A stretch of 12,548 nucleotides of DNA, from the NCBI GenBank assembly GCA_025456495.1, contig JALOKO010000051.1:1-12548 (forward strand). Reading direction: 5' to 3'. The notes under the pieces are model-generated. The model worked only from the letters and a program-made list of their open reading frames with translations, was not told where the DNA came from and made no database searches. The DNA is from Bryobacterales bacterium (GTDB lineage: Bacteria > Acidobacteriota > Terriglobia > Bryobacterales > Bryobacteraceae). How positions within the stretch are numbered: position 1 is the stretch's first letter; each line of letters opens with the position of its first letter. Positions 1-7,824 of the stretch are shown piece by piece. The translations under genes and the position numbers were made by a program.

Positions 1-40
1 CACTCACGTCAAGCCAGCCACACTCACGTCAAGCCAGTCG
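1..40. repeat. two tandem 20-bp direct repeats at the window edge
   Basis: Positions 1-20 and 21-40 are near-identical 20-bp units; the first 17 bases, cactcacgtcaagccag, are the same and 18 of 20 match overall. The unit is not a multiple of three, so it shifts any frame through it, and it forms the tail of the decayed SUMF1 reading frame on the minus strand. The array may continue to the left of the window, so copy number cannot be judged. There is no spacer between the units, so it is not CRISPR-like. Confidence 0.75.
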
Positions 41-204
41 CAAGGGCACGCTGCCTTCCCGGCCGTCCCTTGCAGCGAATCCGGGTCTTTCTGGCAGCGG
101 AAGCCAATGGCCAGGTCAGCCCACCGCGCGGGGATGGAGGCGAATTCCACGTTCACCTCCTGCGGTAGCGGCGTATGATACGCTGCGCCGCGGATGGCAT
201 AGCC
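4..204 (-). pseudogene. decayed C-terminal fragment of a SUMF1/FGE-sulfatase domain protein
   Basis: Read on the minus strand from 204 down to the TGA at 4-6, this frame gives AIRGAAYHTPLPQEVNVEF followed by ASIPARWADLAIGFRCQKDP. It lines up residue for residue with the last ~40 residues of the kinase-SUMF1 protein at 2218-4161 (AIRGAAY versus TIRGGAY; identical VNVEFASIPAR and IGFRC). Similarity begins abruptly at 204, directly behind two consecutive in-frame TGA codons (205-210), and no start codon or remaining domain lies upstream. After the shared KDPD the frame runs about 20 unrelated residues into the 20-bp repeats. It is therefore a 5'-truncated paralogue remnant, probably of a second kinase-SUMF1 or stand-alone SUMF1 gene, not a working gene. 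Confidence 0.8.
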
Positions 205-395
205 TCATCAAAGAGAAACTCGATGTCCGGCATCCGATTCATGGGCCCGTTGCACCATAATCACAGCGATGTCGATCTAGATTCGTTTCCTGAAGGATAG
301 GCTTTCACAGCTCCCAGATGGTAAACTTCGTATGGTCTATGGATAACGAGAACCATGGAACGGTCATTCGTTCTACCGCCCCCATTCCCCGGAAA
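205..395. other. gene-free stretch, lower GC
   Basis: Between the SUMF1 remnant and the broken Cys-rich gene I see only very short open frames on either strand, without ribosome-binding sites or recognisable motifs. Base composition is near 50% GC or below, clearly poorer than the T6SS operon. I find no terminator, promoter or RNA gene that I can defend. It may be leftover sequence from the rearrangement that removed the 5' part of the SUMF1 copy. Confidence 0.5.
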
Positions 396-749
396 TCACC
401 AACCGCAATTCGTGCAGTAAGTATACTCGATTCGAAAATCCCCTATCTGGTTCCCACTTTCGTCTACATATCCAGAGCATGTCTCTCCTATCAACAAATT
501 TACTAGGGTACACATATGCTAGAGCCAGCAGCAAAGTGTCCAGAAGTACATACACGTCAGAATAGTTGGCTCCGGCGCAAGTATAACTTCAAACCCACGG
601 TACCAGATGGTTTGCTGCGGGCACGACCAGCTTTCTGAATAAGGGATATTCTAACAGGAAAGATACGAATCTTGAGGGCAAGGGGGTACAGCAGGACAAA
701 ACGCGACCGCAAGGAGTGTGAGGGACAGTAAGACGGCGACATTCCTCAT
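396..749 (-). pseudogene. broken gene for a small secreted Cys-rich protein
   Basis: An ATG at 747-749 has a strong ribosome-binding site (AGGAG, 6 nt away) and opens a clear signal peptide: MRN, then the hydrophobic run VAVLLSLTLLAVAF, then CPAVPPCPQ. The frame is interrupted by TAG at 651-653 after 32 codons and again at 519-521, then continues to TGA at 396-398, ending DFRIEYTYCTNCGW with a CxxC pair. Other frames of the middle part also give Cys-rich stretches (for example CTSGHFAAGSSICVP), so one or more frameshifts are likely as well as the stops. I read it as a decayed exported Cys-rich protein of roughly 100-120 residues. It lies 105 bp downstream of the propeller-like gene on the same strand. 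No family is recognised. A genuine 32-residue peptide ending at the first TAG is the alternative. Confidence 0.45.
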
Positions 750-854
750 TTCTATCTCCTCTTAAAAATCCCCAAAAAATCTCTAAAGCCACCTACCTGG
801 AAGTGACCATGTATCCGAATGTTCTCCTACGCGTAACACACGAAGACAATCTGA

Positions 855-1904
855 TCATTCACCTAACCGTCCTAAAACCACGACTCCTTCTTGGTAGCCT
901 AGCGCAACTCTCCTTCCGTTGGTGGACATCATAATCGGCGGCCTCCTTCCCACCACGGGACTACGACCGGATAGCAGGATAATAGAATTTTCAGTCACCA
1001 CAAACTGATCTAGGTCCAGGCGAAAAACATTCACCCTACCCGCATTCACCGGAGACGGCAGCACCCAAAGCCCGCCAGCCCGATCCACCGAGGCCGCAAC
1101 CACGGTTATGGGAAACGACATCTTCGCATTTTGTCCCGTTTTCGCCAACGCATCCAGGCCCGCCTTCATCTCTGGCTCGTGCTTACGCAACTCAGCCTCA
1201 ATAAGCGGATGATCCAACGCGCCCACCCTCACCGTGCTCTTCGTTGACGATGTGATAGCATACCGTGCGCGGACGCGGTCAAGAAGCGCCCAACGATCTC
1301 CATGCGGAAAGCACATGATGCTCGCGCGAGTTAGGGTAGCCCCAGCCAGGACCGGCGCATCCAGTGGACCTTGGATAGGAGTCTTTACGGCTTTTGGGCT
1401 AGACCACCCCTGCTGAGTTAGTATAAAACGATCACTGATTACGGCTACTTCCTCGGCACTGGCAGAAAAGCTCAACGCGTCGCCGTCCACCGGAACTTCG
1501 ACAGTAGCCTCGGTCGTGCTACCCGCCCGAATCCTCTGAAAGCGAATCACGCCTCTCTGGTTGAAACTCGCTCCATGAGAAATCACGCAGTATGTATCTC
1601 TTCCTACTGGGAGCAGGTCAAGAGCGGTCCCAGCCACGTCAACAGTCCGCAAAAGCTTGCCTTGGCTAGCATGTTCTGTGATCGTGAATGGTTGCTGCGA
1701 TTGTGGGGCTCGCCACAGCGCTGCAATGAACTCCTCCCCGAGATGAATACGCTGCAGTACACAATTCGCATTTGGACGTTGCAACTCGAACACAGAGTCT
1801 ACTTCTGAGGCAGCCAAAGACATCTGGGGAAGCGCCACACCCATCCAAAGAAATGTGCGGCGCGGAAGAAGATAAGCTAACCGATTCAACTGTTTAGGCA
1901 GCAT
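855..1904 (-). CDS. exported hypothetical protein, possible beta-propeller, Tat-type signal
   Basis: A 349-residue protein starting at an ATG with AAAGG about 7 nt upstream. The N-terminus holds a twin-arginine-like signal: PRRTFLWMG around residues 14-22, a hydrophobic stretch, and a likely cleavage site after SLAA near residue 32. The mature part is rich in short beta-strand-like segments separated by Gly/Asp turns (EEVAVISDRFIL, GGLWVLPSP, GRRVALGYQEGVVVLGR), the look of a six- or seven-bladed propeller, although no named family can be assigned. No catalytic motif or second membrane segment is visible, so it is probably periplasmic or cell-surface. It lies 313 bp beyond the kinase gene on the same strand, in sequence of lower GC than the T6SS genes, and is followed by the remains of a small secreted Cys-rich gene. 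A role in T6SS is not shown. Confidence 0.75.
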   Translation of the reverse strand: MLPKQLNRLAYLLPRRTFLWMGVALPQMSLAASEVDSVFELQRPNANCVLQRIHLGEEFIAALWRAPQSQQPFTITEHASQGKLLRTVDVAGTALDLLPVGRDTYCVISHGASFNQRGVIRFQRIRAGSTTEATVEVPVDGDALSFSASAEEVAVISDRFILTQQGWSSPKAVKTPIQGPLDAPVLAGATLTRASIMCFPHGDRWALLDRVRARYAITSSTKSTVRVGALDHPLIEAELRKHEPEMKAGLDALAKTGQNAKMSFPITVVAASVDRAGGLWVLPSPVNAGRVNVFRLDLDQFVVTENSIILLSGRSPVVGRRPPIMMSTNGRRVALGYQEGVVVLGRLGE

Positions 1905-1966
1905 GCAACATCCTTTCTACTTACGATGGTTTTTGATCGGCCCCAATGCGACTTATGCGCTGCCTG

Positions 1967-1995
1967 AAGCTAGTATGGAACTAGCAAGACGTCAA
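1967..1995 (-). promoter_or_regulatory. possible promoter of the propeller-like gene
   Basis: On the minus strand TTGACG (-35, positions 1990-1995) is followed after 17 bp by TAGCTT (-10, 1967-1972), about 60 bp upstream of the ATG at 1904. The -35 matches the sigma70 consensus at five of six bases, the -10 at only three. The spacer contains an inverted repeat, CTAGT-5 nt-ACTAG (1970-1984), that could be an operator. Sequence alone cannot confirm this. Confidence 0.3.
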
Positions 1996-2124
1996 GGGAT
2001 CTGGAAAAAGAAAGCCTGGAACTTGGAATTTCGCCATCAGGCAGCGAGCCTGTTGGAATGAACGTAAGTATTGAATAATGAATAGCTTATAGACGAATCC
2101 ACGCCTTCAATTTGCCGATTCCAT

Positions 2125-2163
2125 GTTTGGGACATGTTCATCGCGACAGGCTGGTCCCCAAAC
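2125..2163 (-). terminator. imperfect hairpin downstream of the kinase gene
   Basis: GTTTGGGAC (2125-2133) pairs with GTCCCCAAAC (2154-2163) around a 20-nt loop, 55 bp past the kinase stop codon. There is no U-run after it on either strand, so it would not be a standard intrinsic terminator. It could be a processing site or a chance structure. Confidence 0.2.
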
Positions 2164-2217
2164 ACCCTCCTCTGAAAAGTCCTCACCCTGAACCTTTCGC
2201 GGTGGGACAGGTTGCAG

Positions 2218-4161
2218 TTAATCCGGGTCCTTCACACAGCGGAAGCCAATGGCCGGGTCAGCCACCCGCGCCGGGATGGACGCGAACTCCACATTCACAT
2301 CCTTCGGCAACGGAGCGTTGTAGGCCCCTCCACGGATCGTGTACCAGGGTTCCCGGATCGTGGGTGGCGGGTCCAGCACCGTAGTGTAATGCGCCATCGC
2401 TGCCTCGCCTGGTGTCCGCGGTTCCTTGATGAACTCCCACACATTGCCCGCCAGGTGCAGCACGCCATTCGGGCCTGCGCTCTCCGGTCGCGTCCCCACT
2501 TCCACCGGACCAGTAGGCTTCAGTTCCGTGTTGTCGCTCACTACCGCCCGCGTCGCGTCGTGCTGGTTCCCCCACGGGTAGCTGCGCCCATCGGCGCCGC
2601 GAGCCGCCTTCTCCCATTCCTCGGGCGTGGGCAAGCGCTTCCCCGCCCATTCAGCAAATTCCTGCGCGTCCAGGTACGTGATGTTGGTTACCGGCAGGTC
2701 CGGCCGGTCAGACCGGAAACCCTCCGGCAACGGCTTGCTACGGGCCGCGCAGAAAGCCATGTAGGCACGGTTGGAAACCTCGGTCTCGTCAATGTAGTAC
2801 GCCGGTAAGTTGGCCTCAGTATCCTGCGGGCCAAACCGGAAGGCCCCTGCGGGCACCAGAATCATGCGCCCGGTGCTGGTGCTGATCAGCCCCGGTAGCT
2901 CCTTGGCCGGCGCTTCGGGTGGCCTTACCGGCCCGGCTTCCGGCATCAGCCGCCACAGCGACACGCCCAGAATCACCAACGCCAGCAATCCGGCCAGCGC
3001 ATAGATCCATGTCCGGCTGGGCGCCACCGGCGCAGCACTGGGCAGCGGCAGCGGCGCCGTTCCCGGAACCGGCGTCCCCACCGCGCCCCCCATCCCCGGC
3101 ATGGCCGCCACGGTGGGCGCGGGACTCGACACCGTCGCCGCCGGGCTGGCCTGGGTCGCCGCCGCCCCGGGCTGTGCCGACGCTACCGTCACCGGCGCCG
3201 ATGTCCCCGCCGGAGACATGGCCGTTGCGTTGTCGGTAGCCTGCACCCGGCCCTGCGTCGCCAGCCGCGTCTCCAACTCACTCGGGCTCAGCAGCATCCG
3301 CGTTGCGTTCAACCCCGATGCTTCCATCTCGCCCGTCGCCACCTGCTGGATCCGCCGCAGGTGCTCAATCACTTCCGCAAAGCTCTTCGGACGCTGCTCC
3401 TTTTCCTTCTGCGTGCAGGCCGCCACCAGTTCCATCAGGCCGTCCGGCGGATTCACTTCCAGCAGCGGCGTCAGGTTCACCGGCTCTTTCAGAATCTTGT
3501 AGAAAATCTGCTGCGGACCATCCCCATCAATCGGCCGCTTCCCCGTGAACAACTCAAACAGCAGAATGCCAAAGGCGTAGATGTCCACCAGGTGCGTCAC
3601 GCCCTGCCCAGTCACCTGCTCCGGCGGCATGTAGTACACCGTGCCCACCGTATAGCCCACCTTGGTGATTCCCAGGTCGTCGCTCTTGGCAATCCCAAAG
3701 TCAATCAGCTTCACCACGCCCGAATGACTGACGTGGATGTTGTCCGGCTTGATGTCGCGGTGGATGATGCCCTGGCTGTGAACGAATTCCAGCGCCTTGG
3801 CGGCCTCCACGCTAATCTCCAGCCGCCGCGTGTCGTTGGGAATCTCCTTGCGATAGATCAGATGGCGCAGGTCGTTGCCTTTCAGGAACTCCATCACCAT
3901 GAAGGGACGGCCCTGCTCCTGGCCATAGTCATACACTGAGATGACGTTGGGATGGGTGCTGATCTGGCCCGCCGTCTGCGCCTCCCGCAGGAAACGCTGG
4001 CGCACATCCTCGTTGCTGGCGCCGTCCGGCGTCAGCACCTTCACCGCCACAATCCGCCCAATGACGGTATCGCGGGCGCGATAGACGTGCGACATGCCTC
4101 CGCCAAGGAACTCAACGAGTTCGTAGCGTCCGAACTGATGGGGCAAGGGCCAGGTGCTCAT
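2218..4161 (-). CDS. transmembrane Ser/Thr protein kinase with periplasmic SUMF1/FGE-sulfatase domain
   Basis: A 647-residue protein. Residues about 13-270 form a Hanks-type kinase with all key parts: Gly-rich loop LGGGMSHVY (19-27), ATP lysine K41 in VAVKVL, catalytic HRDIKPDN (134-141), DFG (154-156) and the PPEQ that replaces APE (179-182). An Ala/Pro-rich linker (about 310-383) leads to one membrane helix (385-406). The C-terminal part (about 427-645) is a formylglycine-generating-enzyme/SUMF1 fold (VPAGAFRFG, DETEVSNRAY, RLPTPEEWEKAARG, YPWGN, HLAGNVWEF, IRGGAY, GFRC). With the kinase inside, this domain should face the periplasm. The paired cysteines that bind copper in true FGE are absent (only C471 and C642 remain), so it is probably a binding or sensing module. 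It follows tssM by 114 bp, which suggests phosphorylation control of the T6SS, as PpkA does in Pseudomonas. The ribosome-binding site is weak (AAAGGATG about 20 nt from the ATG). Confidence 0.93.
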   Translation of the reverse strand: MSTWPLPHQFGRYELVEFLGGGMSHVYRARDTVIGRIVAVKVLTPDGASNEDVRQRFLREAQTAGQISTHPNVISVYDYGQEQGRPFMVMEFLKGNDLRHLIYRKEIPNDTRRLEISVEAAKALEFVHSQGIIHRDIKPDNIHVSHSGVVKLIDFGIAKSDDLGITKVGYTVGTVYYMPPEQVTGQGVTHLVDIYAFGILLFELFTGKRPIDGDGPQQIFYKILKEPVNLTPLLEVNPPDGLMELVAACTQKEKEQRPKSFAEVIEHLRRIQQVATGEMEASGLNATRMLLSPSELETRLATQGRVQATDNATAMSPAGTSAPVTVASAQPGAAATQASPAATVSSPAPTVAAMPGMGGAVGTPVPGTAPLPLPSAAPVAPSRTWIYALAGLLALVILGVSLWRLMPEAGPVRPPEAPAKELPGLISTSTGRMILVPAGAFRFGPQDTEANLPAYYIDETEVSNRAYMAFCAARSKPLPEGFRSDRPDLPVTNITYLDAQEFAEWAGKRLPTPEEWEKAARGADGRSYPWGNQHDATRAVVSDNTELKPTGPVEVGTRPESAGPNGVLHLAGNVWEFIKEPRTPGEAAMAHYTTVLDPPPTIREPWYTIRGGAYNAPLPKDVNVEFASIPARVADPAIGFRCVKDPD

Positions 4162-4203
4162 CGTGATTTACTGGGTCATCCTTTCGGCGGCGTCTGTCAC
4201 ACC

Positions 4204-4232
4204 CTTATCGGCGGATCTCCCTAGTTTGCCAA
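4204..4232 (-). promoter_or_regulatory. possible internal promoter for the kinase gene
   Basis: On the minus strand TTGGCA (-35, 4227-4232; five of six consensus bases) is separated by exactly 17 bp from GATAAG (-10, 4204-4209; four of six). Transcription would start about 35 nt upstream of the kinase ATG at 4161. It lies in the 114-bp tssM-kinase gap, the longest gap among the four genes apart from the 130-bp tssL-tssM region, and would let the kinase be made apart from tssKLM. Confidence 0.35.
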
Positions 4233-4275
4233 ACCTTTGCCCGTCAGCAGAGGCAACACGCACAAATCGACGTTT

Positions 4276-7200
4276 TCATTGGGCCACCCGGGGTACGCAG
4301 CGCAGGCTGCTCAGATAGCCCTTGCGGAAGACCGGCGGCGCCCCCTTCATGTCCAGTTGATACCGCACCGTCAACGGCTTGCCCTGCACCGTCACCACGC
4401 CAGTTCCCGTGCGGAAGGTGGTGGAGAGGTTGTTGTTGGCGTCCCAGGTATCAAAATTCCCTAGGAAGTCAAAGATGCTCCATAGCCCATCCTTACCGTA
4501 CAGCCCCAGCGGCGAGCCGCCCAGATCCCCCTCCAGCTTCACCCCATACGGCGTGCGTCCGGGCCACATGAAGTCACGGCTCTGCCCGCCACGCTCACTG
4601 GCCTGCAGCGTGGTGCCGCTCACCGTCAGGTCCATCGCCCGCACCCCTTCCATCGGCTGCGCGGTCAACTTGTAGTTCAATGCCGGGGTCATGGATCCCC
4701 CCGGATACAGCGCGTTGCTCAACTGCGCCGCATTGTTGAAGAAGCCCAAAAACTGAGGGTTCACGCGAATCTCGGAATCCGGCTTCGGCACATAGCGTCC
4801 GCCCTGGTTCACCAGCACCGCCGCCAGCGTGTCCTGGTAGAAGGTCCACAGCGCGCCCTGGCCCGGCTGGAACACCGCGTTCACATCCTCGATGGTCGCC
4901 GGCGGATTGGCAGGGTTCCCGCTGAAGGGATACTTCTGCCACAAAGCCCCATACACCTGGCAGAAGCCCGCCCCCTTGCCGTTCATCTGCGCCGGCCCAA
5001 TGCCGCGAATCAGTGCCTCGGCATTCAGGATGGGCTCTTCCAGCAAGCGCTGCGAATTGGCGTCCGATTTTCCCTCCGCATCCACCGCGAAGTTCTGCGC
5101 AATCTGCCGCGCAGCCACCTTGGCCTGCGTCGCCTGCCCCATCGTCCCGGATTGCGCCTGCACATCCGTGGGCGCGTTGGCCAGCGTTTCCACCGATGTT
5201 TGCAGCCCGGTCAGCGCGCTCATGTATGGCTGGTTCGATGGGCCCACATAGCGATCCACCGCATCCGGCGCCACCACAAACTGCGGCGGTTGGAAGGCAT
5301 CGGCAATCGTCTTGTCCTCCACCGCCGTGTTCCGCGATACCACGCTGAACAGCGCCAGCAGGGGCGAGGAGTTGCTCGCCAGAATCGACAGCTTCTTCGC
5401 AGCGTCCGGCAAGCCCGCATAGCGCGCCACGCTGGCCGTCCGCACGAACTCGCGCCATTCCTTCAGGAAATCGTTGGAATAGCGCGCCCGCAGTTGCGCT
5501 TCCAGTTCCTTGGGATCCGGCTGCACGCCGCCCTGGTCACCCAGCACCCACGTCTCCCCGCTCAGGTATTGCTGCACATTGGCCAGCGCCTGCTGCATGA
5601 ACTCATAGCCCGGCTTGGTAAATGCCCCCGACACCACCTTGGGCACAACCAGCACTTTGGCCGCGTCCGGATAGAGCTTGGGGAAGTTCACATCGGAGCT
5701 TTTCTTTGCTGCCTCGGCCAGCATGAACTGGTAAATCCGCTCCAGCGGTTGCGAGTTCAACAGGTAGGTGCGTGCGCGGTCAATCGCGTTCTCGTCGTTG
5801 GTGGTGGGGTAAGGACTGCCGAACTGCAACTCCCGCGTATAGAACTCAAACTGCCGCCGCGCCAGGTCCGTGCGGTCCGCGTCCAGTTGCTGGTTGCCCT
5901 GCCAGCGGTCCATCAGCACAGGCGGCAGAAAGCTCTGGTTCTCTTTGCTCTTGTCCGCATGTGAGGTGGTGATGAGGTAGCTCTTCAGTGAGTCGTAGGT
6001 GTAGCGGAAGCCTTCGGCATCCGGCTCGCCCATGCGCGAACTCAGGTGCTGCACCATGTTCTGCTTGGTGCCGCCCAGCAGCAGTTGGTCAAACTTCTGG
6101 AAGTAGGCGGTACGCGCCAACGGGTACAGCTTGTCGCCGGCATAGATGCCCCAGCGCATCAGCAGCGGCTTGCCTTCGCGTTGGTGTCGCGTCAGCTCGT
6201 CCAGCGCCGCGCGCACTTGCTCCAGGCGCTGCAGTTGGTCCAGCGTCGCCAGTTGCCCGCCCAGCGTGGGCGTGGCCGGCAGTTGACGCACCGCCATCAC
6301 TACTTCGTTTTCCAGCGCCCGGTTCTTGAAGAACGAAATCGTCAGGAAGGTCCCGTACAGCAGCAGCACCGCCGCCAGTGACGCATACACCACCCGCAGC
6401 CCCACATTGTTGCCCGTGCTGGTGGAAGACGCCCGCAACGCGTTCTGGTCACCCAGCAGAATCCGGTTGAAGAACTGCGTCACGAACACCCACTGCGGCA
6501 CCCGGCGCGGTCCCGTCGCCTTCGGCGCCTGCATCTGCTGCATGGCCTGCTGCATCTGCGCGGCGTTGAACATGCTGGTGGCTTCGCTGAAATCCATCTG
6601 CTGTTGCGCCTGCTTCGGCTGCGACACCACATCCGTGATAAACACCGGCCGCACGCCGCAGAAATAGTAGCCCCGCAGGAAGGGTCCCACGCTCAACTGG
6701 CTGGGCCGGCAGAGGTCCACCAGAAAACTCACCAGCGCGTTCTGTACCTTGCGGAACTCACGCGGAAACTCATAGACGTTGGCCTGCAGGGGGCTTTGCG
6801 GTTCGCGCCGGATCAGCATCGGCCGCTTGTCGGCCACGCTCCGGAACAGCCGGTTGAACGAATCCGACACCCGGCGCGTCTGCTCCTCGGCGTACACGCC
6901 CATGTTGGACGTATCCACGTAGGGCAGCGTCGCCCCCACCACCTGGCCGGCTTCCTCGTTGCTCAGGTGCCCCACATACTCCGCGAAATAGGCCACCCGG
7001 TCCACCTTTGTGAACAGCACATACACCGGGAAGCGGATGCTCAGCGTCCGCGCGATTTCCAGCAGCCGCTCATGCATGTGCCGCGACAGCGCCGCCAACT
7101 GGTCCTGTGCATTCGGCTGCAGGAAGATCTCGCTATTCACGCACAGAATGGCCGCCCGTGGCGCCTGCTCACCGCCACCCACCGCCTTCGATGCCCGGCC

Positions 7201-7740
7201 CGGCTTCAGCCGCTGGATGAACTTCACCCACGTAGTGGGGTTCTGCAGGACGTGGCCGGCCACTTCGGCAAACACGGCCCCACGCGCAAACCAGAAGTTC
7301 GCCAGCCGCGTGGGGATGATGTTCGTTTCCTGATACACCTGGCCCGACAGCAGTTCCGGCTCCAGCCCGCTATGCACCAGCAAGCTGGTCTTGGTGCTGC
7401 CCGCCTCACCCATCACGAAGTACAGCGGCAGTTCGCTCATCTTCTGGCCCTTCGCGGATTGGCTGGCGGCCAACCGCTTCTCTGCCTCCTGCACCACCGC
7501 GATCAGTTCGTTCGGCCCCGGCCCGCCCTGCTGCACCTGCGCCGCCTGGTTGGCCTTGGCCTCCTGTTGCTTCTTGTAACGCAACAGTACCACCAACAGC
7601 GCCGCCAGCACGCCTATCACAGCCAAGCCGATCCGCAGCACCCACATGCCGGTGCCTTCCAGCCCAAACCAAACAGGCAAGAACCACGACAACACCAGCC
7701 AGACCAGCGTCACTACCCCAACCAGGATGTAGAACAGCAT
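4276..7740 (-). CDS. tssM: T6SS inner-membrane core protein TssM (IcmF)
   Basis: TssM spans the inner membrane and, with TssL and usually TssJ, forms the T6SS trans-envelope complex. This 1154-residue protein has the family layout: two N-terminal membrane helices (about 4-22 and 32-53), a cytoplasmic NTPase-like domain with a P-loop (GEAGSTKTS, 111-119) and a TKVD motif (244-247), the conserved FLRGYYFCGVRP stretch (354-365), a third helix (449-471), then a long periplasmic part. The P-loop carries Thr where GxxxxGK[ST] has its second Gly, so nucleotide binding may be altered. I chose the ATG at 7738-7740, which has AAGGGG nine nt upstream and is followed at once by the first helix. An ATG at 7774-7776 is possible but sits against a hairpin. 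The open frame continues to 7968 inside tssL, but that extension reads as translated repeats and is unlikely to be coding. Confidence 0.93.
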   Translation of the reverse strand: MLFYILVGVVTLVWLVLSWFLPVWFGLEGTGMWVLRIGLAVIGVLAALLVVLLRYKKQQEAKANQAAQVQQGGPGPNELIAVVQEAEKRLAASQSAKGQKMSELPLYFVMGEAGSTKTSLLVHSGLEPELLSGQVYQETNIIPTRLANFWFARGAVFAEVAGHVLQNPTTWVKFIQRLKPGRASKAVGGGEQAPRAAILCVNSEIFLQPNAQDQLAALSRHMHERLLEIARTLSIRFPVYVLFTKVDRVAYFAEYVGHLSNEEAGQVVGATLPYVDTSNMGVYAEEQTRRVSDSFNRLFRSVADKRPMLIRREPQSPLQANVYEFPREFRKVQNALVSFLVDLCRPSQLSVGPFLRGYYFCGVRPVFITDVVSQPKQAQQQMDFSEATSMFNAAQMQQAMQQMQAPKATGPRRVPQWVFVTQFFNRILLGDQNALRASSTSTGNNVGLRVVYASLAAVLLLYGTFLTISFFKNRALENEVVMAVRQLPATPTLGGQLATLDQLQRLEQVRAALDELTRHQREGKPLLMRWGIYAGDKLYPLARTAYFQKFDQLLLGGTKQNMVQHLSSRMGEPDAEGFRYTYDSLKSYLITTSHADKSKENQSFLPPVLMDRWQGNQQLDADRTDLARRQFEFYTRELQFGSPYPTTNDENAIDRARTYLLNSQPLERIYQFMLAEAAKKSSDVNFPKLYPDAAKVLVVPKVVSGAFTKPGYEFMQQALANVQQYLSGETWVLGDQGGVQPDPKELEAQLRARYSNDFLKEWREFVRTASVARYAGLPDAAKKLSILASNSSPLLALFSVVSRNTAVEDKTIADAFQPPQFVVAPDAVDRYVGPSNQPYMSALTGLQTSVETLANAPTDVQAQSGTMGQATQAKVAARQIAQNFAVDAEGKSDANSQRLLEEPILNAEALIRGIGPAQMNGKGAGFCQVYGALWQKYPFSGNPANPPATIEDVNAVFQPGQGALWTFYQDTLAAVLVNQGGRYVPKPDSEIRVNPQFLGFFNNAAQLSNALYPGGSMTPALNYKLTAQPMEGVRAMDLTVSGTTLQASERGGQSRDFMWPGRTPYGVKLEGDLGGSPLGLYGKDGLWSIFDFLGNFDTWDANNNLSTTFRTGTGVVTVQGKPLTVRYQLDMKGAPPVFRKGYLSSLRCVPRVAQ

Positions 7741-7777
7741 CGTTGAAATCCCCTTGCTCTGTCCCTGCCCGTTCATC

Positions 7778-7795
7778 GCGGACACCGTTGTCCGC
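7778..7795 (-). promoter_or_regulatory. perfect 7-bp hairpin in the tssL-tssM gap
   Basis: On the transcribed strand GCGGACA, a four-base loop ACGG and TGTCCGC form a perfect, GC-rich stem directly before the upstream candidate ATG of tssM (7774-7776) and 37 nt before the preferred one. It could stop ribosomes from using the upstream ATG, or act as an mRNA stability or processing element that sets the TssL:TssM ratio. The structure is visible in the sequence; its function is inferred. Confidence 0.45.
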
Positions 7796-7824
7796 CCGCA
7801 TTCCCGTGTCCGCCCGCATTCCCG
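7789..7824. repeat. two perfect tandem 18-bp repeats in the tssL-tssM gap
   Basis: The unit TGTCCGCCCGCATTCCCG occurs twice without mismatch at 7789-7806 and 7807-7824. On the minus strand further degenerate CGGGAATG copies follow upstream of it. The first unit supplies one arm of the 7778-7795 hairpin, and the second repeats that arm, so alternative pairings of the same length are possible. A perfect repeat suggests recent slippage, and its 18-bp length keeps frame. Confidence 0.85.

Larger units (their letters stand above)
1905..2217. other. 313-bp intergenic gap upstream of the propeller-like gene
   Basis: No credible gene. It contains a possible minus-strand promoter (1967-1995), an AT-rich stretch (about 2060-2100), and an imperfect hairpin (2125-2163) beyond the kinase stop codon. 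GC content changes here, from about 65% on the kinase side to about 50% on the left, so this gap probably contains the right-hand limit of the accessory block. Confidence 0.6.

Noticed and set aside
1..40. CRISPR-like array at the left edge
   Set aside because: The two 20-bp units are directly adjacent with no spacer and lie inside a decayed protein frame.
318..506. Plus-strand 62-codon frame
   Set aside because: No ribosome-binding site, no domain, and opposite the more coherent signal-peptide frame on the minus strand.
2212..2808. Plus-strand frame opposite the SUMF1 domain
   Set aside because: Shadow of the kinase gene; Arg/Pro/His-rich with no family resemblance.
6604..7746. Long plus-strand open frame (380 codons) opposite tssM
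   Set aside because: It is antisense to the conserved TssM N-terminal domain, is rich in His, Gln, Arg and Pro as expected of a GC-rich shadow frame, and has no recognisable domain.
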